A stretch of DNA of 64,000 nt. It comes from Hymenopus coronatus. Lineage: Eukaryota > Arthropoda > Insecta > Mantodea > Hymenopodidae. The stretch's first letter is position 1. The number at the start of each line of letters is the position of its first letter. Position numbers and translations under genes: made by a program. Under the pieces are notes generated by a model. The model had not been told where the DNA came from. It ran no database searches and saw only the letters and a program-made list of their open reading frames with translations. The DNA is taken from contig CM060900.1 of assembly GCA_030762935.1 (NCBI GenBank), positions 108,838,620 to 108,902,619 of the forward strand. Reading direction: 5' to 3'. Positions 1 through 11,947 of the stretch are shown here, piece after piece.

Positions 1-335
1 CAATATCAGGTCCTTTTTACTTTTTCTAGCACGTATTTACAATGCACATTGTAGGTAGAGAGATAATGTACTCCACCCAAAAATTGGATACCGAGATTTC
101 AAGGAACTACGCGTTTATAAACCCGAATAAAAAAAAATGTTAATAAAAGGTCCGTGTGTGTGTGTGAGTGAGTGTGAGGGACACGAAGATTTTCAGGAAA
201 ATCCCCTACCCAAAACTACCCTTTACATCGAGCATTTTCCGAAATTTTAGAATCTCTAAAAAATTACTAAAATGCCATATTTTAAATATATTTCGATGGC
301 AAATAAAACACATATCCTTAATATGTAATTTGTAC
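1..335 (+). mobile_element. rpt1 copy, left-end part
   Basis: The left end of the dispersed rpt1 repeat. It shows a degenerate terminal palindrome (TTTTTCTAGC...GTAGGTAGAGAGA, from about 17), then CTCCACCCAAAAATTGGATA, a short GT tract, and ACTACCCTTTACAT near 218. The internal and right parts are missing after about 330. Bases 1-16 look like the tail of another copy (ATCAGG followed by a T run), as at other head-to-tail junctions in the window. Confidence 0.75.
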
Positions 336-559
336 GTATTGTGAAACAGCCCCCTGCTTATTTCTGACACTGTTTTGACTGCTCATGTTGACCCCTTCAT
401 CTAAAGTAATTTTATTAAGTTGAACATTACGCTACATTTTCACTAAATTTGACCCTTGTGTCTCAAGTACGATGAACAAATAAATGTGCGAGAATAATTA
501 TTCCGGATTAGTTTAATTAGTTACAACACAAAAGCCACCTATTGCATAAGATGTACTTT

Positions 560-1401
560 GCATATGTAGCAGATGCGTGGGTGTCTAAAAGCTGTTAATA
601 AAGCGTTTTTATGCGTATCAGAATAAAGGTGGCGTGAAAATATAAGCTGCGATTCGAAAAAGCACCGGCTACTTTTGTGAAGCTGCTACGTATTGTTTTT
701 GTGCTTCCCGTTAATCGAGAAAAACACACAGTTCATTGTAGGTATAAGACGGGTGTAGGAAATCGAATTGACGGTCAACTGCTTTAAAGCGGCTAGCTAT
801 GGCTTTAAAATGTATACCCTTTCCATGACATCCTCAGAAACCAGTGAACAGCAATGAAACGTAAACAAGCTTACAAAGTACCTGTTGAGTAATTGCAACC
901 AATATTAACGATATCTCGGAAATGACCAATGCTACAAAATGGTTAATTGAAATAACTTGTTTGTTTTAAAGAAATGTGCATTTTTTGTGATGTACGTTTT
1001 AATCTTAACTCTTAAGCGTTTTCTGGTTATACAGAATTTCCTTCTGAATGAACTTGATTGCAGACGTTATTCACTGAAAATTCAAAATATGCATCATTAT
1101 AGTCATAAGTACCTTAAATACCTGGCATTATAACCAAAATTGTTGGGCCCATTTTTGAAAAAAAAAAAAATGAAAAGCTTTGGAATGTCTTCCAAGTAAA
1201 GGGCAGTTTGGTGTTGAGGATTTTCTGAAAGAACTTCGTGCCGTATCTTTGGAAGATAAGGTACTAAAGCCAAATACCAAGTTTGATGTTTATCCGGCTT
1301 TTTGTTTTGAGCTATTATGTTTGCATACTCAGACACGCTCTCAAATTTTTGGCTGGAATGCAATACTTTCTCTACCCTAGGTAAGTAGCAGAGAAAGTAA
1401 A
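560..1401 (-). mobile_element. rpt1 copy, diverged
   Basis: A reverse-oriented rpt1 copy. The well-preserved part runs from about 960 to 1401 and ends with CAATACTTTCTCTACCC and its inverted partner GCAGAGAAAGTA, which together form the left terminal palindrome. Position 560-960 is a more degenerate right half, with AACGATATCTCGGAAATG near 906 as a recognisable internal block. Short open frames inside it are incidental. Confidence 0.7.
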
Positions 1402-2449
1402 CATGAAAATACCAAAAGTATATAGTGTCCAGATTGTAAAATATACAATTCGTGCAATAGAGAACAATTTATTTTTTAGAATATAAACTACCAATAACTA
1501 TAGTCGCTGTATAATGACGGAAGGATATAGCAGCTTAGCGTATAATCAAATTTCGAGGGGATACAGCCGTTTCTATAGGCTGAATAAGCATTATACATCC
1601 TCTTCCTTTCTCTTTAGCTTCGATTTGTAACAAATAAATGAAAGAAAGAGAGAAAAAGAAACTTAATTACAGTTCGAATGCTGAGACAATTTGTTTTGAT
1701 TAAATTTTCCTGCTTTGCTGGAACTGCTAACTAATGTTCACCTCGAATAGATTTATTTACAAATGTGTGTTCTAACCTAGCCCTAACATGCTTGTGCCAT
1801 CGATGCACCCAATAAGCGCAAGCTGAACTTCAAGTTGCGATCGTTGGAAAGTCATTGACATACGATATTGTATATCACTTAAGGTCACTTTCGTGTTAGC
1901 CCTTTCCCTGGTAACGGCATGTCGGAGCGCTGTCTTCTTCCGTGGTCGTCTCTTAGCTCTGTCAATTTCTTTTTAACTTCGTAAACACATTTACTGTGTT
2001 CAGCAATGTTTTAGCTAGGAGGTGGGGCACCCTTCCAAGCAGTTACGGGTTTCATTAGTGGAAGGAAGTAGTCTTCACTTAGTCTGAAGTAAACTCGGCG
2101 CGAGTTCAGGATAAAGTGTACCCCAACCACCAGTTAAAGCTTTACCTGAGACATAAATCGCCCCACCCCTACCTAAAACACAGCTGAACAGATAGTATGT
2201 GCACTGCTGTACTATCTTGTCTCCTGAATGATCTGTGTGTAAGACTTGTTCAGTTCTTAGTTTTGATTTTGGTTACGACCTTACATTGCGCTATTTACAT
2301 AAAAATGTCATTGCTTTATAATTTTATTAATGTCTGGTTTTGTTTCATGATGAGTCTGCTAGAATGCTAAATGTGAAGATGACTCGCATTGGCTTTCTTA
2401 GTAGACAAATAGCACGTGTTGCTCGTAACGCAAGATTTCACAGAAAAGA
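1402..2449. other. No gene recognised
   Basis: AT-rich sequence with no ORF of note, RNA gene or repeat that I could match elsewhere in the window. Confidence 0.5.

Positions 2450-2488
<39 letters not shown>
2450..2488. repeat. (AAT)n microsatellite
   Basis: An uninterrupted run of about 13 AAT units. It explains the poly-tyrosine frame read on the minus strand. Confidence 0.97.
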
Positions 2489-2489
<1 letters not shown>

Positions 2490-2928
2490 TATACTCGTCC
2501 AAGGTAAGATATTACCTTTAAAAAAAGCATCATCAATACAGGCATTATACCCAGAATGCATGACACAAACACATTAACACAATTAAATTGAAAATTTATG
2601 TTTACATTAGTTTCTATACGGAACGCAATGAATAAAATGGTTTGAATAAGAATCAGTTGTACGATTTAGCTTAAAAGATGTTGATAGGAGTATATCAGAC
2701 TGAAGCAGAGGTTTGCAATACAAGTGTATGTATACTCTTATAAAAGCCTCTAATCTCAGTTAAAAATATTAGCATTCTTAAGTTATATTAAATAAGTTGG
2801 CATAAATGTAAATATTATAAACAATCGTCATTTTGAATAAACAAAGATCTTATTTCGTATAACCCCCCCTCCCCTATTTTTGCCATTTCAGTGTATCAAT
2901 AAAAGCAGAAGAGTGACAGCACAAATAA

Positions 2929-3010
2929 ACCCGAGACGAGAAGACCCTATAGAGTTTAATAAATGTATAGATTATTTGGGTTAATAAGTAATTTAAATTA
3001 TTGTAATTCA
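2929..3010 (+). pseudogene. Probable NUMT: mitochondrial 16S rRNA fragment
   Basis: At 2935-2960 the sequence reads GACGAGAAGACCCTATAGAG followed by TTTAATA. This matches the highly conserved domain V motif of animal mitochondrial large-subunit rRNA. The AT-rich stretch after it (to about 3010) is compatible with the variable segment that follows in 16S, but the next conserved 16S block is absent. The sequence before 2929 does not look like 16S. I infer a short nuclear copy of mitochondrial DNA. Chance identity over this length is unlikely, but only the core is secure. Confidence 0.65.
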
Positions 3011-3065
3011 TATGCGCTTGTAATAGTGTCAAATAAATATTTTTCAAAGGAAAGTGGATCGCAAC

Positions 3066-3314
3066 TACGAAGTTGCCGAGTGGTTAGACCACTCGTCTCT
3101 CACCTAAATGGCTCAGGTTCGATCCCAAGCGACCGCATGTGAGATTTGTGGTGGTGAAAGCGGCGCAGGGGCGGGTTTTCTGCGGGTTCCCTCGTCATCA
3201 CATTCCACCGGTGCTCCATCTTCATTCCATGTATCACCAGTGTCATTGCCTGCGGTGTCACAAGTAATAAAAGCGGACGTTAAACATTTCCAAAACAAAA
3301 CAAGCAAACAAAAA
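3066..3314 (+). mobile_element. SINE type A (tRNA-derived)
   Basis: The tRNA-like head has box A TTGCCGAGTGGTTAGACCA and box B GGTTCGATCCC, and resembles a class II (Ser/Leu-like) tRNA. The body follows with GATTTGTGGTGG, GGGGCGGGTTTTC, CGGTGCTCCATCTTCATTCC and TCATTGCCTGCGGTG, then the conserved 3' block AAAGCGGACGTTAAAC and a (CAAA)-like tail. Six copies in this window share this layout. The short frames over it are fortuitous. Confidence 0.9.
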
Positions 3315-4074
3315 CTTCGTGGTTTACTAAGAAGAAATTTAAGAAATTATTATTTAACTTAGTGATAGTTTTTGATCAAACAGCCAGCTTGACAGATAAA
3401 CAGTCATTGGTACTTACTCTTAAACAAAAATGAGTGCTTTTGGTTATGGAATCACTAAAGCAATCCGTTAACCGCAAAATGTTTGGCAATATAAACAGTC
3501 AATGGCTAACATGTCCAGTAGGCCGCTATCAGAATGTTAATATTCAGTAGAGTTAGCAGACATATTATTGAAAATAAGCGAGGCAATTAATGTAAGGGCG
3601 TGGTCCGAATTCCGCGGCGGAAAACATTCAGCATAGAGCAAACAAGGTCCACGTGCCGAGTCAGTACTCACCGTTGTTTACGCGAAGTATGTGCCAATGA
3701 AAGGTCAATATCATTTATATGATGCTGTTCTCTAAAAGTAAATACATAATTTAGCAACTCATTTTTTTTTATTATTCTTATTTGGTGTTAGGCTTGTTTC
3801 CTTGCCCGATGCAGCCTGATTTATAACGTTAGCTTTTACTGTCGTGCTAAGCGTCATTTTATGAGGATATTAAGAGAGTGGTCGTTTTATGGACCGGCTG
3901 GGATCTCTCGTGTGCGTGTTCTGCACGCTGTCTATTATACCAAGGGTTTTCCATTCTAAAGTTTCTGCGTTGCATACCCATGTGTAATAGTAATATGCAC
4001 TACAAAAAGTACCTACCTTATTATAGGTTGTATTGAAAATGGTGCCCATCTGCATTGGGACGTTGCTAGCACTC
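3315..4074. other. No gene recognised
   Basis: AT-rich sequence between a SINE and an rpt1 copy. No coding or RNA gene signal was seen. Confidence 0.5.
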
Positions 4075-4195
4075 CTCGTCTTGACATAGGGATAGAGAAG
4101 AATTGTATTCCACCCAAAAATTTGATGCGAGATTTCACCGGAAATACATGTTTTAGGACCCCCTGAATAAAAAAATAAGCATTTTCAGAAACTGG

Positions 4196-4253
<58 letters not shown>

Positions 4254-4962
4254 CAGCATAGCTAAAAAAAAAGACGGTTAAATACCAAACTTGGTATTTA
4301 AGTTTGGTATCTTCCAAGGATGCGACACGAAGATTTTCAAGAAAATCCCCCACCCCTAACTACCCTTTACATGGACAAAATTTCGAAATTTTTGTTTTTC
4401 CCAAAAATAGCTCTAACGATTTTTATTAACATACCACATATTAAAGCCATTTATTTCTATCACAAATAAAATATGGATATATCTTGAATTTTCTGGGAAT
4501 AGCTTCTGAAGACCTGTTTATTCTGGATGAATTTTGCTTAATTTTACATAACTAGTAATCCGTAAGAAATAGACAAAAAATTACAACACAAAAAAATGTA
4601 TATCTTGTTAAAATACATAAGTTATATCATATACATTTTTTCCCTGGAGTTTACCGTTTTCGTGGTATTCCTTGTTATTAGCTTCAATTGTAAAGTACTT
4701 GTACTTTTTTCAGACAGAAATTGTCCGTTTTTCTTTTGTTCAACTCCTGGCCAAGCAGAGAAGCGATTTACAATGACAATTGCATAATGACAGTTTTTAA
4801 AACATTGGACTATCACTTTAGCCTAGTGTATTCCCTTCTACGTATAAGGAACTAAGCAATAAAATGTTTATCTCGATGGTGTTGAAAGAAGAATTATCTT
4901 TTGTAAGAAGTTTGTTTGTAGCTAGGGAAAGTCACGTGAGTGTAACACATCAGATTTTTTGT
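4075..4962 (+). mobile_element. rpt1, near full-length copy
   Basis: One of the best copies. It has a left end with a weakened palindrome, then GTATTCCACCCAAAAATT (4109), a perfect (GT)25 at 4201-4250, CAAACTTGGTATTTAAGTT (4287), AACTACCCTTTACATGG (4357), TTTTCTGGGAATAGC (4489) and AATCCGTAAGAAATAGAC (4557). The right end is GCTAGGGAAAGTCACGTG with ACACATCAGATTTTTT near 4950. It has no significant ORF, so it is inferred to be non-autonomous. Confidence 0.85.
4201..4250. repeat. (GT)25 microsatellite inside rpt1
   Basis: A perfect dinucleotide run, grown from the GT-rich tract that occupies the same place in other rpt1 copies. Confidence 0.98.
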
Positions 4963-5769
4963 TTTTGTCATAGTGAGGGGCATGTTTAAATCGAAACATC
5001 CACCTCCTTACCTGTTGATAAGAATTATATGCGTTACAGATACATTAAATATGCTACGTAATTGCATATTTTATTTTGCGGTTATAAAAGTTACGTTTGA
5101 CAAGTTGTCCATTATATTAGGATAAGTTATTATGTTAAATTACTAACTATTTTGTTCGCAGGACAACCTATTCCACGACAGCATCCAAAGAGAGTTAGGT
5201 ATTTATAGGTGTGGTAAGTGCCAAACAAATTATTGATTGGTTACAGCAACTGACTCCATTATAAAAGCGTATTCGCCCAAACAGACCGCAGACTGCAGAA
5301 TCGAACTACCATGTAGGGTTACAGAACAATGGTGTTGACGCCACCAGCTCATGGTAAGAACAAAAACGATGGAGAGATGCCAGCAACAATAGGAGCATTA
5401 CATGGGTAATACTTCTATTGTAAAATCGAAAATTCGGATTTTGTCGTTGGCTGCTTCATAAACTGTTCAATGATCTATCTATAGGGTTCGTTTTACAGGA
5501 AACTGTGACTGGAATAGAATGCACACGCTGTATTATCTTCTAATACACATTTTGGTAACTATGTATACATTCCGCGTCAAGTCGTTGATGTGACGTCAGT
5601 AACTGGTGGGAAGCCGAGGTGCAGTCGCTAATAAGATTAGTGCTACGGAAATAAGGCGATTACCATGAGTGCTTCTCTGTAGCATCCCTAATTATCAGGC
5701 ATTCGTTTAATGGTCTTTAGTGTTGCAAATTGTTGGTTCAGCCTACTACTGGAACAGATCAGAGCAAGT
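4963..5769. other. No gene recognised
   Basis: There is a weak box-B-like sequence (minus strand, about 5295-5310). Nothing else is recognisable. Confidence 0.45.
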
Positions 5770-6375
5770 TGTACATAGTAGGTAGAGATGGTATTGTATT
5801 CCACCCAAATCGGCTGCGCCTTGGCCGAGTGCTTAGACCACTCGCCTCTCAATTCGAGGCGACCACATGTGGGATTTTTGGTGGACAAAGCGGCGTAGGG
5901 GCGGGTTTTCTCCAGGTTTCCCAGTTTCTCCCGCCATCGCATTCTGCCGGTGCTCCATCTTCATTCCTTTCGCATGCGGTGCCATAGTAGTAAAAGCGGG
6001 CGTTAAAATATATTAAAATATAAACGTGTGTGTGTATGTATATATTTCTCGATCGAGATTTCACCGGCAATGTGTGTTTTAAGACCCCTTGAATAAACAA
6101 AATAGAAAAGGGTCTTGTGCGCAAGCGCGCGTCTGTGGATTGCATAACTCAAAAACGAAAAGACCGTTAAATACCAAACTTGGTATTTAGGTTTAGTATC
6201 TCCAAAGGATGCGACATGAAGATTTTCATGAAAATCTCCCAACCCTTAACTACCCTTTACATGTACAAATTTTCAAAAAATTTGGATTTTTCAAAAAGTT
6301 CTAACGATTTTGATAAAAACACCGTATAATAGAGATATTTACATGACAAAATGTATATTTTGACTTTGCTGGGAG
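5770..6375 (+). mobile_element. rpt1 copy interrupted by a SINE
   Basis: rpt1 begins near 5775 (GTAGGTAGAGATGG, GTATTCCACCCAAAT at 5795) and is broken by a type A SINE. It resumes near 6055 with GAGATTTCACCGGCAATG, continues through AACTTGGTATTTAGGTT and AACTACCCTTTACATG, and stops near 6375. The right third is lost. The nesting shows the SINE is the younger insertion. Confidence 0.85.
5810..6020 (+). mobile_element. SINE type A, head partly deleted
   Basis: CTTGGCCGAGTGCTTAGACC is box A. The head then jumps from CTCGCCTCTCAATTCG to GAGGCGACCACATG, so the box B region is largely deleted. The body and the 3' block AAAGCGGGCGTTAAA are intact. It is inserted in rpt1. Confidence 0.85.
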
Positions 6376-7194
6376 TAAAAATCAGCAAATAGTTCCCGAA
6401 AAGTATTCTCTTTCCTTGTTAGTTAGTTTTTCGGTTTATGGCTTAATTTAACACAGGAAATAGCTTCGTTCAGAGACATAGCTTCTGTTCGTTCAGGTTT
6501 CCGGTATATAGGGGACCAGTTTAGGCATTACCTACATATAGTTAAGGAAAACTCATATGTGAATACGTAGGCAAGTTTATATATTCAAAACTGCGGAGAA
6601 ATTTAATACAGAAAACAAGAATTTTAAGATTTGATTTGCTGTCATGTATTATTGAGACACCACTATCAGCCTTAAGTGAAATTCAAACTAACGCGTAGTT
6701 TAAAATAGTTTTTTTTTAATACATGTTCACTGTTTTAATTAAAAGTGCATATTTTTAGAATAACTGCCATATCGTGGTCCAAATTTTGGCTACTCAACTT
6801 GCATAACACAACAAGTAGGTCAAGGCTTCAAGTTAGGCGAACGGCGAAAGTCTAAGGAGGGTATGCATGTGACGAAATGTGTAGTCCACCAGATATGTTT
6901 GCAGTTCAACTTCCTGGTGCGTTTGTGAAATTAATACTTTCCCATAATATGAAGTGGTATTTCCAGGTTTTGAAGAATTCTCTCAGTAGATGTTAAAATT
7001 ATACATAATACAACCGTTCGTTTACTGAAATACCTCATAAGAATAATAGATATTGATAGCGGAATAGGAAATTTCAAGTAGTAAGGTATACATTTGTTAA
7101 CCAAAGAAATCATGCAATCGCACGGAGTTGAACTTAGCAGACTTAACAACAGGAAGTACGACTGATCATACCTGGTTGCATTGTACAGGACACT
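6376..7194. other. No gene recognised
   Basis: AT-rich. A hint of degraded rpt1 right end (AAACTCATATGTGAATAC, about 6548) is too weak to call. Confidence 0.45.
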
Positions 7195-8050
7195 TACTAT
7201 GGCTTTCTCTATCTGTTCTGCAAACAAAATATTCTTATAAACGATTATACTTTTATATTCATCATCCTAAATGACAAACATTAGCAGAAATGGTCTTATT
7301 ACTTGCTTTCTTGCAAGTAGAAAGGAAATAATATACTAGGTTAAAGCGATAGTCAAAACTTTTAAAAGCTGTCGCTATACAAATGTGATTGAAATTCGGC
7401 TCTCTTACCATGGCCAGGAGATATCACAAAAGAGACAGCTGAGGCTTTCCGCTTGATAAAAGCGTTAAGTATTTTATAACTGAAACCAATAACAGGGAAT
7501 ATCTCGGCAATGGTTAGCTCTACAAAAAGTGCATATGACATAAATTGTAAGTTTTTACGAGATCTACATTTTGTTTAATAAGATGATGTCTATTACTTAC
7601 GATTTACCAGTTATGCAAAAGTCATTAAGGATAAAGAGGACTTCAGGGGATATTTCCAAGAAATTCAGTATATACTATTTATTTGTCATGTAAATATCTT
7701 TAATATAGTTACGGAATTTTAATAAAAATCGTTGGCGCCATTTTTGAGAAAATCGAACATTTCGAAAACTCCATATAAAGGGTATTTTGATGTGGATTTT
7801 TTCCCTGAAAATCTTCCTGTCCCATTCTTGGAAGATGCTGAACATAAATACTGATTTTGGTATCGTATTTAACCGGCTTTGAGTTATGCTGTCCAAAGGT
7901 GCACACATACACTCACGGATTATTTTTAATGTTTTATTTCATTCAGAAGTCCTCAAAATAATTATTTCCGGCAAAATCTTGGTATCGAATTTTTGAGCGG
8001 AATACAATACCTTCTCTACCTACTATGTATATTATACATACGAGATAGGC
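7195..8050 (-). mobile_element. rpt1, near full-length copy
   Basis: A complete reverse copy. The right end is GGCTTTCTCTATCTGTTCTG at 7201. Internal blocks include TTGCAAGTAGAAAGG, GGTTAAAGCGATAGTC and ACGATTTACCAGTTATGC (7600). At 8015 it ends with ACCTTCTCTACCTACTATG and the other palindrome arm near 8040. The coding frames inside it are short and shared with no known protein. Confidence 0.85.
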
Positions 8051-8714
8051 AAGATACAAGATGCATGAAGTCTAAAATGATATTACACGTGAACATGGTT
8101 TTGTTTTAATTCTGGTTATTCCCTCACTGTAAGTGCCATTTCTGCTGAAATTGTAAGTTCTAATGATTCACCTGAAACCCTTATTATGTTCCACATGTCA
8201 CCTCAGACATATGGAACAAGCTTCTGGGAATTCTTCTATCCTATTCAACTTGGCCATATTCCTTCATTTTAGCAGATGGGAGGTCCTTTTGAACTTTGGT
8301 ACCAAGAAAAACCTGCAATTAACACATTTCCTCGAAGGTCTTCTAGAATGCAGTAGCTAGTACATCTTTACGACGTTTTTTTCCAAGAGTCACTCTATTT
8401 TTCCTTACGCTGTGCCAACACACTAACTTCCTTCTTAAAATATATTCTCATTACTCCAATAGCAGTGCGCTATCTAAAATGTATTAGGGACAGAGAAAGA
8501 AAAGAAATTGCGATGAAAATGGTTTGGACTGACGAAGGAATAAATATAAGTTAGGGATTATCAACGCCTATACTACTCATCGAGGTCTCAGCTTTTACGG
8601 CTTCGCAAATTTATTTCACCGTCAGCTTACGTCAACACACGTGACATCACATACGCAACGTTAGTTGTCTCTCTACCTAATGCATATAAAATAAACAGCG
8701 TACCAGAAAAAGAA
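8051..8714. other. No gene recognised
   Basis: No feature could be supported in this stretch. Confidence 0.45.
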
Positions 8715-8989
8715 TAAAATTATTCTGATGTATTATACTCACATAACTTTCTCTACCCTGCATCACTTATTAATATTATTATTAATCATAATTAAACTAT
8801 TTAATGAAAGCCTATTTTTCTGTCTACTTCATTTTAATCGGCATAAACCTGTGCAGAAATATCTACACTATACATTTATTTATACACGCAAAGGGAATAG
8901 CGATAGTCAAATGTTCAATAACTGAGCGCTGTTTGATGGCCTTAACTGTTTTCACGCAATCTTAAGAAACAACTTAATGCCAACATGAG

Positions 8990-9203
8990 TTTAAAAGAAG
9001 GACAAAGTATTGTACAATTCGAACCAGTAGAGCACCTACCTGCTGTGCGAGGGTTCCCGGCTTCGATTCCCGGCTGGTGGGTGGGAATTCTTGGAAGTAC
9101 AAATCACAGTGTGACTAAGTGTATCAAACTCAAAGAAAAAGACCAGAAATTCAACATAAAAAATGCAGGCCATATGATCATTGCAGCTAAAGGCGGGTTA
9201 TAA

Positions 9204-9206
<3 letters not shown>
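8990..9206 (+). mobile_element. tRNA-like SINE (single copy seen)
   Basis: Box-B-like GGCTTCGATTCCCGGC at 9058, preceded by TAGAGCACCTACCTGCTGTG, which resembles an anticodon-arm region. A body of about 120 bp and an (AAT)n tail at 9207 follow. The 3' part matches no other copy in the window. Confidence 0.6.
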
Positions 9207-9240
<34 letters not shown>

Positions 9241-9267
9241 CAATAATAATAGTAATAATAACAATAA
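9207..9267. repeat. (AAT)n microsatellite
   Basis: About ten AAT units, then interrupted AAT/AAC units. Probably the tail of the preceding SINE. Confidence 0.95.
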
Positions 9268-9372
9268 CGTTTTATTCAGGGTCCTCAAAATATTTCTATG
9301 ATATCACGGTATCAAAATTTTGGGTGGAATGCCATATTTTCTCTACCTACGTAGTATACAGAGTAATTATGG

Positions 9373-10137
9373 GAGCACCCTCAAAACATTACTAGTTGGT
9401 TTATTTTCGCCACAAAAGTTTCCACTTCTAAATATTGATTTTGAGCCGCAAATTCTGCTATACATTCAGAGAGTATCATTAAGGGTCAATGGATTTAAAC
9501 ACTAAACAGTTATTTAACTAACCGTACAAGTTAGAATTTTAAAATATGGCAAAAATATCACTGTAATTATGTGTTACAACTGGAATATATTTCGAAAAGT
9601 ATTTTATATGTTCCAAATTTCACAGATATTACCTTAAATAACAGTCGAAGGGTGAAATTAAATAGGTAGTGTAGTTCATGTAGAAGATGAAAGCTTGGCT
9701 CACGAGTCGAATTCTTATGTTAAAGAATAACTGAACAAAAACTCCAGGTACAAGACATACTGAGAATATACCTACAGAAGGTTCTTCCTAGAAATAAACA
9801 AGAAGATCAAGGATGCAGGCAAAGATATCAGAAAAATAAGAGCACAATAGAAATTATGCCCCCACCTCCTTTTCAGAGCATAGTCTCCTTCTCTATTCAA
9901 CCAAAAGCTTTAATGTGTCATAAACCTAAGTTAGTGATTTGGTGTTCCTTCCCGAAGGCGATTTCAGCCTCCTTGTGCGTGGTCTCCAGGACTCCAAGGT
10001 CGTGTTAGAAGGCAAATGGGGACTGGAGAACGGATTTAAGATGTTAAAAGCTAATTTAGATTTTAAAGTCCTTCATTTTTGGACGTTTGGGCACTTATAA
10101 TGCAATTACACATTTTAACGAAACTAAATACATGTAT
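9373..10137. other. No gene recognised
   Basis: AT-rich sequence with no coding or RNA gene signal. Confidence 0.45.
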
Positions 10138-10212
10138 ATAAAATCTGATGTGTTCCATTCACACGACTTTCTCTACCCGTTCTGCAAACAAGCCATTCTT
10201 ACAACAGACTTT

Positions 10213-10439
10213 TTTGCATTTTAACGTCCTTTAACATGGCTGGTCATATCACGGACAATGAATGAAATGCTCAAATGATTTCGGAGTCCACTGAGATTAA
10301 AGTTACTCGACATTCGTCTTTTCAGGATAAGGGTAACCCCGAAAAAAAAACCGTATCCAGGTAACTCACCCTAAGCGAGATTCGAACTCACGACCTTTTG
10401 AATATGAGACAGACACGCTACCACCACACTACCCAGGTG
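10213..10439 (-). mobile_element. tRNA-derived SINE nested in rpt1
   Basis: Read on the minus strand, the head is GGGTAGTGTGGTGGTAGCG (box A) and GTGAGTTCGAATCTCGC (box B, complement near 10378-10395). A body follows that ends near 10213. The flanking rpt1 sequence is duplicated imperfectly: CTTACAACAG before and CTCACAACAG after. That is compatible with a target-site duplication of about 10 bp. Confidence 0.75.
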
Positions 10440-11090
10440 GTCTCACAACAGATTTATTCATTTCTGTACTTCATCCTAATCGAGACAAGCATTAGCAGTC
10501 ATTTTCTTATTATTCGCTTCCTTCTAAGCAGAATGAAAATAAAGGAATACACTAAGTTAAGCGATTGTGAACAATTGAAGTTCGGTTCGCATTTTACTGT
10601 CGGTAAAATAAATGAGAGGTGAAACGAAAGGCGACCCGTTTGAGAAAAGTTACGTAATTTAAAATTGAAACCAATAACAAGGAATGTCTCAGAAATGGTC
10701 TACTCCACAACAAAAATATATGGGTTCTAACAAAATATACAGTTTTTGGTAGTAATATCTTGTCTATTTTTACGGTTTACCAGTAGGCAAAATTTAGCAA
10801 AATTCACTCAGAATGAACAGGTTGTCAGAGGCTATTCCCATAAAATTCAAGAAATACATTTTATTTGTGATGTAAATGTATTTCATATATTGTATTTTTA
10901 TCCAAATCGTTATAGCCATTTTTAGGAAAAAACAAACAAATATTTAAAAAAAATTGCCCATGTAAAGCGTAGTTGGGGGTGAGGATTTTTGAAAATGTTC
11001 TTGTCGCATCCTTGGAAGATACTAAACCTAAATACCAAGTTTGGTATTTAACGGTATTTTATTAAAGTTATACCGTCCACAGACACACGC

Positions 11091-11095
11091 ACACT

Positions 11096-11150
<55 letters not shown>
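11091..11150. repeat. (AC)n microsatellite inside rpt1
   Basis: About 25 to 28 CA units. Same relative position in rpt1 as the (GT)25 near 4.2 kb, on the opposite strand. Confidence 0.97.
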
Positions 11151-11153
<3 letters not shown>

Positions 11154-11312
11154 AACGCGCGCGCGGACTTTTTCTAAAAAATGTTATTTTAGATTCAGCG
11201 GACTTTAAAACATAGTATATTTCTGGCAATATTACGCCATTGAATTTTTGGGTGGAATACAATACTTTCTCTATACACTTTATACATAATAAGTGTAGAG
11301 AAAGTAAAAATA

Positions 11313-11909
11313 CAAATCCAATTTGTGCAACACTAATATTTATTGTTTTAAACCAAAACACCCCATACGTTTTTTTGTTTTTGTTTTTCATAATTTCTTA
11401 AGTACCTGTTTGTACAGGTAAAAACTTCTTTCCACGTCGTAGAATTCTTATTGGTGCAAATTCCATGCCTGAAAATGCTTCTGGATTCCAGGACAGGATG
11501 TTAATGTTATTTTCTTCTCAGTGAACAGGTACTAATTACTGAATAGTTTCGTAACCAGGATTTCTTTCCAAAACAACGTGAAACTTTTCTTTATAAGCTG
11601 CATTTGTTTGTCTGTTTACCCTAGTAAGAGTGCCATAAGGCATTCTCTTCCGCTCCACCAGGCAATAAAATACAACATAGTAAAAAGCAAACCTACAAAA
11701 GACTAACAAACATATGAAGATCAAAAAACGGAGAATTCAATGCATTACAACCTAACAAAACAAATATGCAAACAGTATATTAAAATAAAGAAAATAAACA
11801 ATCGTAACCAACATGTTTTAAATGTAATATTTATGTAGGTAGAAACAATTTCTTCAAATGGATTAATGTTTATTTTTTAAATATCGGATGCTAGCACAAC
11901 AACAACAAC

Positions 11910-11947
<38 letters not shown>

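Larger units (their letters stand above)
8715..9372 (-). mobile_element. rpt1 copy, gutted and carrying a SINE
   Basis: The right end is at 8726 (GATGTATTATACTCACATAA, then CTTTCTCTACC), and the copy continues to about 8945. The centre is missing. After an unrelated SINE and (AAT)n stretch, the left end returns at 9267-9372 (TTTTATTCAGGGTCC, AAATTTTGGGTGGAATGCC, TTTTCTCTACC). I read this as one old copy with an internal deletion and insertion. Confidence 0.7.
10138..11312 (-). mobile_element. rpt1, full copy with nested SINE
   Basis: The right end is exceptionally clear: AAATCTGATGTGTTCCATTC, then ACACGACTTTCTCTACCCG at 10160. A SINE interrupts at 10213-10439, then ATCGAGACAAGCATTAGCAG and the rest follow. 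The copy holds an (AC)n at 11091-11150 and closes with AATACAATACTTTCTCTA at 11258 and GTAGAGAAAGTA at 11298, the two palindrome arms. Confidence 0.88.

Noticed and set aside
5290..5345. tRNA gene on the minus strand
   Set aside because: Only a box-B-like motif is present. No acceptor stem or box A could be found.
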